From positions 1,440,614-1,504,613 of the forward strand of contig NZ_FKLA01000009.1 in NCBI RefSeq assembly GCF_900078395.1: DNA of 64,000 nt, written 5' to 3'. The position numbers and the translations under genes are program-made. The notes beneath the pieces were generated by a model. That model was not told the DNA's origin, searched no databases, and worked only from the letters and a program-made list of their open reading frames with translations. Positions 45,163 to 53,826 of this stretch are shown here, one piece after another; the stretch's first letter is position 1, and every line of letters starts with the position of its first letter. The stretch is from Anaerotruncus rubiinfantis (GTDB taxonomy: Bacteria > Bacillota > Clostridia > Oscillospirales > Ruminococcaceae).

Positions 45163-45940
45163 CGTTGTGGCGCACGGGATCGATATTTCCTCCCATCAGG
45201 GCGAGATCGACTTTGCGAAGGTCAGGGCGGCGGGATACTCCTACGTCATCATCAAGGCGGGACAGGGCCTGCGGGAATTCCAGACCTTCCGGGGGAAGTA
45301 CCTGCCCGCTGTGCTAGCCGCCGGTCTCGACTGGGGCGCGTACTGGTGGAGCGACGCGGTGACGGTGGACGAGGCCAGACGGGAGGCGGAGGTTTTTGTG
45401 GCGGCACTCGGGAAGCTGAGGCCAACCTATCCGGTCTATATGGATCAGGAATATGCTTCGTCCTGCGGCCAGTGGGGGCTGAATCAGGGCAAACAGACCC
45501 GCACCGATATGGCGGCGGCGTTCCTGCAAACGCTCGAGCAGGCCGGATACTATGCGGGACTCTATGCCTCAAAGGACTGGCTGGAACATTGGGTGAATGC
45601 GGACAAGCTCAAAAACTACGATAAGTGGGTGGCGCAGTACGCGGCAAAATGCACCTATGGCGGGGCTTATGGGATGTGGCAGCACCACGGAGATGTGCCG
45701 GGGTTCGTGGGCCGCTGCCCGGGGATCAGCGTACCGGTTGACCTCAACGACTGCTACCGGGATTACCCGGCGATCATCAAGGTAAACGGCCTCAACGGAT
45801 GGGGCGCGCAGGAGCCGTCTGGCGAGATGGTGCCGCGCGGTGAATACGATTCCGTAGTGGCCGAGCGGGACGCTTTGCAAACGAAATATGACGGGCTGGT
45901 AGCCGATATACAGGCGGTGATCAGCAAATACAGGGGGTAA
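45155..45940 (+). CDS. Glycoside hydrolase family 25 lysozyme (endolysin)
   Basis: This 261-residue muramidase has the GH25 motifs HGIDISSHQGEIDF (catalytic Asp region), YSYVIIKAGQG, PVYMDQEYAS with the catalytic acid, and MWQHHGDVPG. There is no signal peptide, as expected of a phage endolysin needing a holin. The C-terminal 40 residues form a coiled-coil-like tail (YDSVVAERDALQTKYDGLVA). It overlaps the holin-like gene by 8 bases. Confidence 0.87.
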   Translation: MADVVAHGIDISSHQGEIDFAKVRAAGYSYVIIKAGQGLREFQTFRGKYLPAVLAAGLDWGAYWWSDAVTVDEARREAEVFVAALGKLRPTYPVYMDQEYASSCGQWGLNQGKQTRTDMAAAFLQTLEQAGYYAGLYASKDWLEHWVNADKLKNYDKWVAQYAAKCTYGGAYGMWQHHGDVPGFVGRCPGISVPVDLNDCYRDYPAIIKVNGLNGWGAQEPSGEMVPRGEYDSVVAERDALQTKYDGLVADIQAVISKYRG

Positions 45941-45944
45941 CAGG

Positions 45945-46265
45945 ATGGATGCACAATTCTGGACGGCGGTGCTGCCGTCAACCATGTCGGCTCTGGCTTT
46001 GATCGTCGTGGCGGTGATCGAGACCAGGGAAAGCAAAAGCCGCAAACGAACCGAGGCCAGAGCCGCCCGCCGCGCGGAGGAAAGCCGCTTGTCAATGGAA
46101 TTGATGTCCGCAGCCTGCAAGCTGTCCACAGTGACTGCTAAGGCCGTGACGGGGCACAAGACCAACGGGGACGTAGAGGAGGCGTTGGAGATGTCCAAAG
46201 AGGCGCAGGAACAATACGAGCGATTTAAAACGAGATTGGCTGCTGATCAGGTGGCAAAGATATGA
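45945..46265 (+). CDS. Small membrane-anchored helical protein of phage cassette
   Basis: This 106-residue protein has one N-terminal membrane helix (about residues 8-25) and a long charged helix (RESKSRKRTEARAARRAEES). Phage lysis modules often hold such proteins (spanin- or holin-associated), but no family is recognised. It starts 5 bases after the lysozyme stop with AGGATGG-type spacing. A terminator follows. Confidence 0.6.
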   Translation: MDAQFWTAVLPSTMSALALIVVAVIETRESKSRKRTEARAARRAEESRLSMELMSAACKLSTVTAKAVTGHKTNGDVEEALEMSKEAQEQYERFKTRLAADQVAKI

Positions 46266-46310
46266 TAAACGGGCCTTCCGGTTATTCCGGTTGGCCCGCC
46301 CTTCTTTACG

Positions 46311-46341
46311 CAAAGATGCCCGCACATGGCGGGCATCTTTG
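46311..46341 (+). terminator. Terminator of phage-type lysis cassette
   Basis: CAAAGATGCCCGC pairs perfectly with GCGGGCATCTTTG. The trailing T tract is limited. Confidence 0.65.
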
Positions 46342-46613
46342 CAGGGAAACAATATTTTATTTCACCCGGAGCATCGAGTGTTTAAAGTTTATCATAAATT
46401 AGCATAGTTATTCAATGGGATATATCGATAATGTTAGGCGGGCGCTAAAAGATTGTAAGGCTAACTAAATTTTATATAGTCACAAATAATGTATATGGTA
46501 TAATTTAACAATAACAATATGACTGCGTAGAAGGCGCAGGGCAAAGCATAAAATATGTTCGTCAACATATTTTATAAGTGGCTTATAATGCTGGTTTGCA
46601 GCTATAAATATGG

Positions 46614-46662
46614 ACGTTCGGAACGCAGAGGCCGCAGGTTCTAGTCTTGTCACCTCGACCCA
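46614..46662 (+). pseudogene. 3' half of tRNA-Pro (CGG), probable attachment-site remnant
   Basis: The segment reads like the anticodon loop (TTCGGAA, anticodon CGG), variable region, T arm (GCAGGTTCTAGTCTTGT) and acceptor strand (CACCTCGACC) of a clostridial tRNA-Pro. There is no 5' half: upstream sequence has no D arm and the anticodon stem does not pair. Tyrosine integrases of phages use tRNA 3' ends, and a lysis cassette lies just upstream, so this is a likely att scar. Confidence 0.65.
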
Positions 46663-46669
46663 TAAGCCA

Positions 46670-46713
46670 AAAGAAGCAATAACACCGCCTTTTGGCGGTG
46701 TTATTGCTTCTTT
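46670..46713. terminator. Strong bidirectional terminator-like hairpin
   Basis: AAAGAAGCAATAACACCGCC and its perfect complement form a 20-bp stem with loop TTTT. It lies right after the tRNA-Pro fragment, as if it were that tRNA gene's original terminator. Confidence 0.82.
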
Positions 46714-47070
46714 CAATGTATAGTTAAATACATGATATGTGTATTTGTTATTTTAATATCCAAGTGATAAGATGAAACCATCGAAAATAACCGGTTGTAA
46801 AGACGGTGCCTCTCGGTGAAAAAGGATCTTTATCTGCGTGCCACTCTTCGAGCTACATCTGGGTGGGAAGACGCCCTGGGCCATGACGATGTGATTGTGA
46901 CATTTTCCATGGAAGAATGATCGTAAAAAGCAGAACCGAAAGAATATCGGTACATGTGCCAATCCTGGAAGCAGTATTCGGCGGCAGGCCGCCATGTAAC
47001 GTCTGCTGAACAAATTTTTATGAAACATCAAAGTGGAGAAGGGTATTTAACGAGCTTCATGGAGCATATC
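46714..47070. other. Intergenic region, no gene recognised
   Basis: No reading frame here has a ribosome site or family resemblance on either strand. The composition is close to coding (about half GC), so it may be a decayed gene left by the adjacent phage remnant. Confidence 0.5.
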
Positions 47071-47099
47071 TTGTAAGAATAATTTGTGTGTGATATACT
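47071..47099 (+). promoter_or_regulatory. Promoter of CdaR-type regulator gene
   Basis: TTGTAA (47071-47076) and TATACT (47094-47099) with a 17-base spacer. Confidence 0.65.
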
Positions 47100-47177
47100 A
47101 AAAGAACAGAAAAAATAATTTTTTTTAGTGATTATTTGCAACTCCTTCCTTAACCGAATTTTGTGAAAGGAAGTATA

Positions 47178-48407
47178 ATGGGGATTCCACTATACGGGGT
47201 GTTGGATATGCTCAATCAGGGAATTGGACAGGAAATCGCACTTGCGGCGAGCCGGATCATTGGACACGGCGTTCTGATTACCGATGCGGAAGGAGTCGTA
47301 TTGGGATGCTATGATTTAAAGCGGATTGGTTCGCTGCATGAGGCATCGCTGCCGGTGATGAAAAGCCGGAAACCCGCATTTTTGGATGAACAGGCTTGTA
47401 AAGTATACAAAGGAACACGTTATGGAGTCACATTCCCGATTGAACTTGGAAATGAGGTTGTCGGATCGGTTGGGATCACCGGAAGGCTGGAGGAGGTTTC
47501 CCAATATGGGCAGCTGATCCAAATGTTTGTGGAAGTTTTTTTAAAGGAACGGCTGGAACAAAATCTGTCTCAGCTGCGGGATCGGGACAGGTATAACCTG
47601 CTTTTGGAAATCACCGCTTTCCATGCGGGCGGAGCGGATGAGGAGAATATCCTGCTGCATGCAAAGGCCCTGGGGTTTGATCTTTCAGTTCCCCGTGCTG
47701 CGATTATGGTGGAGATCCAGGAAGAAAACAGCGCTTCCGCGCGGCCGGAGAATATGCCTGGCAGCAGGCCGGATATCAGCGCAATTGTGGAACGGGTTTT
47801 TTCTGAACGGGAGAATATTTATATCCCGCTCTCAATTAACCGGATCATGATTTTTGCAGTGCTGGGTGCCCATGAGAGTGAACGTGATGTCAAGTCGACG
47901 GTTCAGCGCAGAGGCGGGGAGCTTTTGGAGATGTTTGCGCGCAGCGGCGTATGCGCGAAGGCCGGAGCGGGGAGCCTGGCAACCGATCTGGTGACGTTGC
48001 GGCAATCTTATTATGACGCCTACCAGGCCATGATGATCTGCCGTTGGACTGGGGAGCCGGGCCGCCTGGTGTACATTAAGGACAGCCATCTGGAACGGCT
48101 TGTTTTCAATATCTCAAGCGAAGCCTATACTTCCTTTTATAAGGACAATCTGCAGGCGCTTGTGCGGCAGAAGGATGGGGATGAACTGCTGCGCGTGATC
48201 CTTGTCTGGTGTGAAACCAAATTTAACGCCACCGAGTCCTCGCAGCGGCTGCACATTCATAAAAACACGCTGTCCTACCGAATCAACCGGATACAAAAAA
48301 TCAGCGGGCTGGATCTGAAAAATTTTAAAGAGGCAACAGCGCTGTATATTGCGGTTACATTGTATTATCTCAAACCGAGGGGATATATGGCCCTTCCGGA
48401 ACCATGA
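47178..48407 (+). CDS. CdaR/PucR-like transcriptional regulator
   Basis: This 409-residue regulator has an N-terminal diacid-recognition domain (residues 1-135: LAASRIIGHGVLITDAEGVV, then YGVTFPIELGNEVVGSVGIT) and a C-terminal PucR-type helix-turn-helix (SSQRLHIHKNTLSYRINRIQ). CdaR proteins activate genes for hydroxy-diacid use. It lies upstream of the opine dehydrogenase and TRAP genes, on the same strand but with its own terminator, and is the likely regulator of that set. The ATG is preceded by AAAGGAAG. Confidence 0.85.
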   Translation: MGIPLYGVLDMLNQGIGQEIALAASRIIGHGVLITDAEGVVLGCYDLKRIGSLHEASLPVMKSRKPAFLDEQACKVYKGTRYGVTFPIELGNEVVGSVGITGRLEEVSQYGQLIQMFVEVFLKERLEQNLSQLRDRDRYNLLLEITAFHAGGADEENILLHAKALGFDLSVPRAAIMVEIQEENSASARPENMPGSRPDISAIVERVFSERENIYIPLSINRIMIFAVLGAHESERDVKSTVQRRGGELLEMFARSGVCAKAGAGSLATDLVTLRQSYYDAYQAMMICRWTGEPGRLVYIKDSHLERLVFNISSEAYTSFYKDNLQALVRQKDGDELLRVILVWCETKFNATESSQRLHIHKNTLSYRINRIQKISGLDLKNFKEATALYIAVTLYYLKPRGYMALPEP

Positions 48408-48430
48408 AGACTGCAAATCAGCCGCTTTTA

Positions 48431-48474
48431 AAAACTGTCGCCGAACATAAAAAATGTTCGGCGACAGTTTTTAT
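48431..48474 (+). terminator. Terminator after CdaR-type gene
   Basis: An 18-bp stem (AAAACTGTCGCCGAACAT and complement) with an A5 loop, followed by T. Confidence 0.9.
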
Positions 48475-48585
48475 TTGAGATAAACCGATTAGATAATTGT
48501 CCATATTTTTTGTTATATGTTTAAATATTATATAATATTATTACAATAAAATCTTTGAGAGTCCCGCGTTTTTTTGTAATAACAG

Positions 48586-48618
48586 CTGGATGTTTCCAGA
48601 ATTTTTTCCAGTTATACT
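48586..48618 (+). promoter_or_regulatory. Promoter region with repeated CTGGA/TCCAG elements
   Basis: CTGGA-N4-TCCAG (48586-48599), then another TCCAG at 48607-48611, then TATACT at 48613-48618. The -35 is poor, suggesting an activator-dependent promoter; the CdaR-type protein could bind these repeats. Confidence 0.5.
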
Positions 48619-48695
48619 AATCTTAGTTCCTGAAAGTTGCGCAGGGGCTGAGATCCAAAGAGAATAAGTTGGAATAAGAACAGGAGGGATTTGGT

Positions 48696-49781
48696 TTGGC
48701 AGCAAAAAAGATCGCAATCCTTGGTGATGGAAACGGCGCACACATGATGGCTGCTGATTTTGCCATGAAGGGTCATCAGGTCAGCATGTACATTTACGAA
48801 GCGCGCGAAGAGGTGCGCAAACTGATGGAGACCAAAACCATCAACATTGAAGGCGTTCTGAAAACCTCTGTAAAACTCCATAATGTAACCTGCGATATCG
48901 AGGAAGCAATCAAAGAGGCGGATTATATCTGTATTGTAACCCCTGCGTTCGTTCATGCTTTTTATGCAAATCTGCTCAAAGGAAAAGTGAAGAAAAATCA
49001 GGTGATCGTGACCTTCCCGGGCGCGTTCGCGGCACTTCAAATCAAAAAAGTGTTCGGAGATGATCCGGAATGCCCAGTATTTGCGGATGTTAACAACCTG
49101 CCGTATGATACACGTCTGAGCGGCCCCGCTAAGGTGAACCTGTTCGGACGCAATGCCGTGAACATCGCGTTTTTGCCCGCATCGGCCGGTGACAGCCTGA
49201 TCGATGAGATGCGGGTGGACCTCTTCCCATTTGAAAAGGTTTACCGCGATGTGCTTGAATGCGGCCTGTCGATTGTCAACCCGGCCTGGCATACCGGTCC
49301 CTGCCTTTTAAGCGTGACCTCCATCGAAAACCCGACAAACAACTTTTTTGTCTATGAGCACGGCTGGACCCCGTCGGCCTGCAAGCTGAACATTGTTCTG
49401 GATCAAGAGCGGAAAGCGGTGGGCAAGGAGCTTGGTTACCATCTGCGCCCAATGGAGGATTTCAGCGGGATGCCGGACGGGTTTACCTGGCAGCAGCTGT
49501 ACGCGGCCGGGCACGGAGCGATTTCGCTCACTCCCATCTGCGGCCCGAACAACATTTTTGACCGCTACCTGACCGAGGACGCGCCGTACGGGTTGGTGCC
49601 GTGGGCGGCGATCGGTGGATTGCTGGGCGTGCCGATGTCGATGACCAACTCCTGTATCGATATTTATAATGTCATCCATGAGACCGACTGGCGCAGGGAG
49701 GGGCTCACTGCGGAGGATCTCGGCATCGACGGCATGAACAAGGAACAGCTGCTTACCTATGTGCAGACCGGAAAGAAGTAA
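48696..49781 (+). CDS. Octopine/nopaline (opine) dehydrogenase-family protein
   Basis: This 361-residue NAD(P)-dependent enzyme has the Rossmann opening KIAILGDGNGAHMMAAD and the C-terminal opine dehydrogenase domain, with a likely catalytic histidine in NPAWHTGPC. Family members reversibly join or split an amino acid and a keto acid through a secondary amine. It is followed by a TRAP transporter, suggesting uptake and oxidation of an opine-like or N-carboxyalkyl amino acid (inference). The start is TTG with GGAGG upstream. Confidence 0.83.
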   Translation: MAAKKIAILGDGNGAHMMAADFAMKGHQVSMYIYEAREEVRKLMETKTINIEGVLKTSVKLHNVTCDIEEAIKEADYICIVTPAFVHAFYANLLKGKVKKNQVIVTFPGAFAALQIKKVFGDDPECPVFADVNNLPYDTRLSGPAKVNLFGRNAVNIAFLPASAGDSLIDEMRVDLFPFEKVYRDVLECGLSIVNPAWHTGPCLLSVTSIENPTNNFFVYEHGWTPSACKLNIVLDQERKAVGKELGYHLRPMEDFSGMPDGFTWQQLYAAGHGAISLTPICGPNNIFDRYLTEDAPYGLVPWAAIGGLLGVPMSMTNSCIDIYNVIHETDWRREGLTAEDLGIDGMNKEQLLTYVQTGKK

Positions 49782-49822
49782 GACGCATCCACCACGACCA
49801 TATGCTGGTAAGGAGGATTTCC

Positions 49823-50899
49823 ATGAAAAAGGTTATCGCACTCGTTCTTTCAATGAGCCTGTTATTGTTAGCTGCCTGTGACAAAAGTGCAAGCGGCGCG
49901 GAAAGCCAGACGGCGCCCGCTCAGCCTTCCGGCCAGGCGTCTGCGCCTGCGGATACAAACAAGGACAGCTCGGAAAGTTATTCATTCCGGCTTGCAACCC
50001 ACTATGCGACAAGCCATCCCGGCTATGCCGCGCTGGAGAGGATCGCGGCTGATCTCAATGAGCAGAGCGGCGGAAAAATCGAGGTCAAACTCTATCCGTC
50101 GAGTCAGTTGGGCGACTACACATTGACCTATGAGGACCTGATGAGAGGTTCCGTCGACTTTGCGCTCATCCCAATTCCCAGCGAATACGATCCAAAACTG
50201 GAGATGAACTTTGTCCCCTACATGGTGACGGACTACAGTCAGATGGAATCGGCGTACGGCCCGGATTCCTACTTCTACAAGGAGTATGGCGGGATCCATG
50301 AAAACCTGGGCGTCAAACTTTTGGGGCTCTATGTGGAAGGTCTGATTGGATTCGGACTTACGCAGCTGCCGGATAGTTACGCGGATCCAGCGGCTTCCAA
50401 GGGTTTGATGATCCGCTGTCCGGCAATCGAGGTTTACAACCTGGTGACCGAAGACATGGGCTATTCCGCGACTACAATCCCCTATGCGGACCTTTACAGC
50501 GCGCTGCAGACCGGTGTGGTCGACGGCTGGATCGGCGGCACGCCGCAGCTCAACTACACGGACTTTAAGGATGTTATCAAATACTATGTGGATTACAACG
50601 TTTTTGCTGAAAATATCGGGTTCTTCATGAGCCTTGATGTTTTTAACAGCCTTCCCGCTGAATACCAGACCATGATTCAGGACGCCTTCATGAAGGAAGC
50701 GATCAACAGCTATGCGGTCGCGGAGCAACTGGACAATGAAGCGCTCTCAAAAATGGAGGAGTATGGGATCGAAATTGTCCGGCTGACCGATGAACAACGG
50801 GCCGCCTATGCGAAGAGCATCCAGGAAAAAACCTGGCCGCGCCTTTACAAGAATATTGGTGAGGAGACTCTTAAAAAACTGGTAGAAGCAGTTCAGTGA
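49823..50899 (+). CDS. dctP: TRAP transporter substrate-binding protein (DctP family), lipoprotein
   Basis: This 358-residue protein has a lipobox (LLAAC) and a Ser/Ala/Pro-rich linker. The DctP fold includes ATHYATSHPGYAALERIA, KLYPSSQLGDYTLTYEDLM and YADLYSALQTGVVDGW. The conserved arginine that binds the substrate carboxylate is probably the one in GLMIRCPAIEVY. It captures an organic acid or opine-like solute. AAGGAGG precedes the ATG. Confidence 0.9.
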   Translation: MKKVIALVLSMSLLLLAACDKSASGAESQTAPAQPSGQASAPADTNKDSSESYSFRLATHYATSHPGYAALERIAADLNEQSGGKIEVKLYPSSQLGDYTLTYEDLMRGSVDFALIPIPSEYDPKLEMNFVPYMVTDYSQMESAYGPDSYFYKEYGGIHENLGVKLLGLYVEGLIGFGLTQLPDSYADPAASKGLMIRCPAIEVYNLVTEDMGYSATTIPYADLYSALQTGVVDGWIGGTPQLNYTDFKDVIKYYVDYNVFAENIGFFMSLDVFNSLPAEYQTMIQDAFMKEAINSYAVAEQLDNEALSKMEEYGIEIVRLTDEQRAAYAKSIQEKTWPRLYKNIGEETLKKLVEAVQ

Positions 50900-51009
50900 T
50901 GTTCCAGCCTGTTCGGGCGGCTGTGCGGTTGACAGCCAGCCGTCCGAACAATCCCAAAAGGCCTTTTTGGAATTTTGACGGATAAATGGACGAAATGTGA
51001 GGTGAGAGG
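50900..51009 (+). other. Intercistronic hairpins between dctP and dctQ
   Basis: TGTTCGG-GCGGCTG (from 50910) pairs with CAGCC-A-GC-CGTCCGAACA (to 50950), and CCAAAAGG/CCTTTTTGG (50954-50970) forms a second stem. With no clear termination tract, these likely lower dctQM expression relative to the abundant binding protein. Confidence 0.55.
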
Positions 51010-51666
51010 ATGCCGTCTGTACCCTTCGATATCACACAGACTTTATTTTGGAAGATCCTGCTGCGGGTGGTGCGCTTCGTTATGGTTTCCTGCAGCGTGA
51101 TTTCCACCGCCTGTATTATCTACTCCCTGACCCTGCGCTATATATTCCAGAAGAATTTTTATGGTTCGGATGAAGTGATTCTGATGTTTGCATTCTGGCT
51201 CTATTTTATGGGAGCCGTACATGGAAGTTATGAAAACAGCCATATCAAAGCGGATCTTCTGAATGTTTACATAAAGAACCTTCGCGTGAAGGATGTCATG
51301 GGCCTGATCGCGCAGTTTTTGACAATCGTTGTCAATGCCATCCTGCTGTTCTGGGCGTGGGATTACTTTTTGTGGGGACTCAACAAGATGCCGCTCTCCA
51401 CAGGGCTGAAGATACCGCTGGTGATTCCGCAGAGCGCAATTTTCTTCTCCCTGCTGTTGATGGTGTTTTACCATATCTGCTATTTCTGCATCAATATCCA
51501 CAAGTTTACATCCTGCGGATATTTTTCGGTTCCGCAGTATGGCGACTATATCACGGAAAAACTCAAAGCGCGGTATTCTACCGCTGCCGCGCCTTTGAAG
51601 GCAGAGGTTGAAGCGATGCTGAAAGCCGATGAAGAGGCGGAAAAGCAGAAAGGGGATGGGCAGTAA
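51010..51666 (+). CDS. dctQ: TRAP transporter small permease (DctQ family)
   Basis: This 218-residue protein has four membrane helices in the DctQ pattern, with a conserved NFYGSDEVILMFAFWLYFMG segment in helix 2. It stabilises the large permease and contacts the binding protein. It also has a hydrophilic C-terminal tail of about 55 residues, longer than in many DctQ proteins (KAEVEAMLKADEEAEKQ). AGGTGAGAGG precedes the ATG. Its stop overlaps the dctM start (TAATG). Confidence 0.88.
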   Translation: MPSVPFDITQTLFWKILLRVVRFVMVSCSVISTACIIYSLTLRYIFQKNFYGSDEVILMFAFWLYFMGAVHGSYENSHIKADLLNVYIKNLRVKDVMGLIAQFLTIVVNAILLFWAWDYFLWGLNKMPLSTGLKIPLVIPQSAIFFSLLLMVFYHICYFCINIHKFTSCGYFSVPQYGDYITEKLKARYSTAAAPLKAEVEAMLKADEEAEKQKGDGQ

Positions 51667-52970
51667 TGGAGATAGCGGTCAGTATTCTGATCCTGATGGT
51701 CGCGTTGATCATCGGCATGCCGATTCCATATGCGTTTGGCGCATCCTTCATCTGGATTGCTTATTCGCTGGATTTCCAAACGGACTTTTTGCTGGCGGCG
51801 GGCTACAGCCAGCTCAATTCGGTGGTTCTGCTTGCCATCCCGCTGTTCGTGCTGGCCGGCGGCATCATGGAAAAAGGACAGATCGGAGAATCGCTGGTCG
51901 GGCTGGTGGAACGGTTTGTCGGCCGGTTCAAAGGGGGCCTTGCCGCTGTGGCGGTAGTTGCGAGCGCGATTTTCGGTTCCATTTCCGGAAGCGCTTCGGC
52001 CACGCTTTCCTGTATCGGTTCCATTATGGAACCCCGTATGACAAAGGCCGGCTATGAAAAAGGCTATACGGCGGCAATCCTTTCAGCGGCTTGCCCGCTG
52101 GGGCTTCTGATCCCGCCCAGTTCCGCGCAGATCCTTTACGCTTGGTCCAGCAACCAGTCAGTTCTGGCCTGTTTTGCTTCCACAGTTGGTCCTGGCATCA
52201 TTTTGGTATTGTTCCTTTGCGTGGTAAATGGATTCCTTGCCAGGAGGATGCCGATTATCATTCCGGAAAAACAGCCACGCGCCGTTTGGATGGAAGAAAC
52301 GAAGAAAAAGACCCTGCACGCTGTGCCGTCGCTGATAATGCCGCTCATCATCCTGGGAGGAATCTACGGCGGGATTATGACGCCGACCGAAGCGGCGGCA
52401 GTCAGCGTCCTGTATGCGATCCCGGTCGGAATGTTCCTCTACCGGGGGCTTACCCCAAAGGGCCTCAAGGACGCGCTCATCGACACTTCGACCACCACGG
52501 GCGTCATCATGGTGATGTTCTTCATGGTCATGATCCTGAGCAGGCTTTTCACAATGGAAGATGTGCCGGGACGGATTGCAAACGCGCTGCTGCAGGTGAC
52601 CGACAACAAATATATCCTGCTCCTGCTGATCAATGTGTTCATGATTATCATCGGGATGTTGATGGACGATGTCAGCGGAATCCTGCTGAGCACGCCGATC
52701 CTTCTGCCGATCGTGACGGCGTTGGGGGTGCATCCGATTCATTTCGCGGCAATTCTGGGCGTAAACCTCGGCATGGGGAACATCACCCCGCCGACCGCCC
52801 CGATGCTCTATCTGAGCGGGCGCGTGTGCAACGCGAAAATCAACAAGATGCTTCCGCCGACTTTGGTGTTCATCCTGTTTGCGTATCTGCCCACTCTGCT
52901 GATCACGACCTTTATCCCGGCGGTTTCCCTTACGCTGCCGAAATTGATCCTGCCGAAGCTGTTCCTGTAG
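51666..52970 (+). CDS. dctM: TRAP transporter large permease (DctM family)
   Basis: This 434-residue polytopic protein of the ion transporter superfamily carries the Na+-coupled transport path. It has the DctM family segments FGSISGSASATLSCIGSIM, PPSSAQILYAW, PTEAAAVSVLYA and GMLMDDVSGILLSTP. It completes a full DctPQM system with the two preceding genes. Confidence 0.92.
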   Translation: MEIAVSILILMVALIIGMPIPYAFGASFIWIAYSLDFQTDFLLAAGYSQLNSVVLLAIPLFVLAGGIMEKGQIGESLVGLVERFVGRFKGGLAAVAVVASAIFGSISGSASATLSCIGSIMEPRMTKAGYEKGYTAAILSAACPLGLLIPPSSAQILYAWSSNQSVLACFASTVGPGIILVLFLCVVNGFLARRMPIIIPEKQPRAVWMEETKKKTLHAVPSLIMPLIILGGIYGGIMTPTEAAAVSVLYAIPVGMFLYRGLTPKGLKDALIDTSTTTGVIMVMFFMVMILSRLFTMEDVPGRIANALLQVTDNKYILLLLINVFMIIIGMLMDDVSGILLSTPILLPIVTALGVHPIHFAAILGVNLGMGNITPPTAPMLYLSGRVCNAKINKMLPPTLVFILFAYLPTLLITTFIPAVSLTLPKLILPKLFL

Positions 52971-52985
52971 GCGCTTTGGAGCTGC

Positions 52986-53022
52986 AAAAAGAGGGGCGGA
53001 CATTCGGCCGTCCTTCTTTTTT
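52986..53022 (+). terminator. Terminator after dctM
   Basis: AAAAAGAGGGGCGGAC pairs imperfectly (G-U allowed) with GGCCGTCCTTCTTTTTT, loop ATTC. Confidence 0.7.
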
Positions 53023-53094
53023 GCGTGGAATTGAAAAATGCGGCAGGAACTTATATAATAAAAGAAAAAGAACATCAGCAAAAGGGGGAGCGGT

Positions 53095-53826
53095 ATGCGT
53101 ACGGCAATTGTCGCGGACGACGAGCCCATCACACGGCTGGATATTTCGCAGATGCTGGAGGAACTGGGGTTCCAGGTACTGGGACAGGCGTCCGATGGAT
53201 TTGACGCGGTCGAGCTTTGCCGCGCGCACCATCCGGATGTGGCGCTTCTGGATGTACGCATGCCGATTTTTGACGGCCTTGGCGCAGCGGAAACAATTGT
53301 AAATGAGGAGCTGTCCGGCTGTGTAATTCTCCTGACCGCATTTTCCGATCCGGAACTGGTGGAACGAGCGGGAAAGGCCGGCGTGACCGGATACCTTGTA
53401 AAGCCAGTGGAACAGCGGCTCATTTTGCCCACTGTTGAGGTGGCGATCGCACAGAGCAGGCGTCTGCGGGAAAGCAGAAGGGAGAGCGCGCAGGCCAAAG
53501 AAAAGCTGGAGGAGTTGAAATTTGTGGAGCGCGCGAAGGGAATCCTGGCCTCGCAGCGTCAGATCAGCGAAATGCAGGCTTATCAGGAGCTGCGGCGTAT
53601 GGCGATGAACAAGCGCTGCCCGGTCGGCGTGCTGGCACGGGCAGTTGTGGAGAGCTGCGGCGCGCGTCCCGCCTTCAGACGGGACAAGGAGCGGCTGATG
53701 GAGCTGCTGCATCTTTCGGAAAGGGAAGCGTACGCCCGTATCCGGCAGGCGGCGCAGGAAAAGGATATGACGCCTGAACAGGCCGCGGCATGGCTGGCCG
53801 CACAGGCAGCGGAGGAACAAAAATGA
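53095..53826 (+). CDS. eutV: ANTAR response regulator of ethanolamine genes (EutV-like)
   Basis: This 243-residue regulator has a receiver domain (acidic DDE near 8-10, phospho-acceptor D53, T81, K103), a coiled linker and an RNA-binding ANTAR domain (about 137-190: VERAKGILASQRQISEMQAYQELRR). After it comes a second ANTAR-like stretch (about 196-240: DKERLMELLHLSEREAYARI), making the protein about 50 residues longer than typical EutV. EutV proteins bind dual hairpins in nascent RNA to prevent termination. It starts just after a GGGGGAG site, and its stop overlaps the kinase start. Confidence 0.85.
   Translation: MRTAIVADDEPITRLDISQMLEELGFQVLGQASDGFDAVELCRAHHPDVALLDVRMPIFDGLGAAETIVNEELSGCVILLTAFSDPELVERAGKAGVTGYLVKPVEQRLILPTVEVAIAQSRRLRESRRESAQAKEKLEELKFVERAKGILASQRQISEMQAYQELRRMAMNKRCPVGVLARAVVESCGARPAFRRDKERLMELLHLSEREAYARIRQAAQEKDMTPEQAAAWLAAQAAEEQK

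Noticed and set aside
46560..46662. A complete tRNA-Pro gene
   Set aside because: Only the 3' half is present. There is no D arm, no 5' acceptor strand, and the anticodon stem does not pair.
46801..47010. Possible selenoprotein frame with an in-frame TGA (after GRRPGP) near the Sec genes
   Set aside because: No start with a ribosome site, no family similarity, no evident SECIS hairpin after the TGA, and a second stop soon after.
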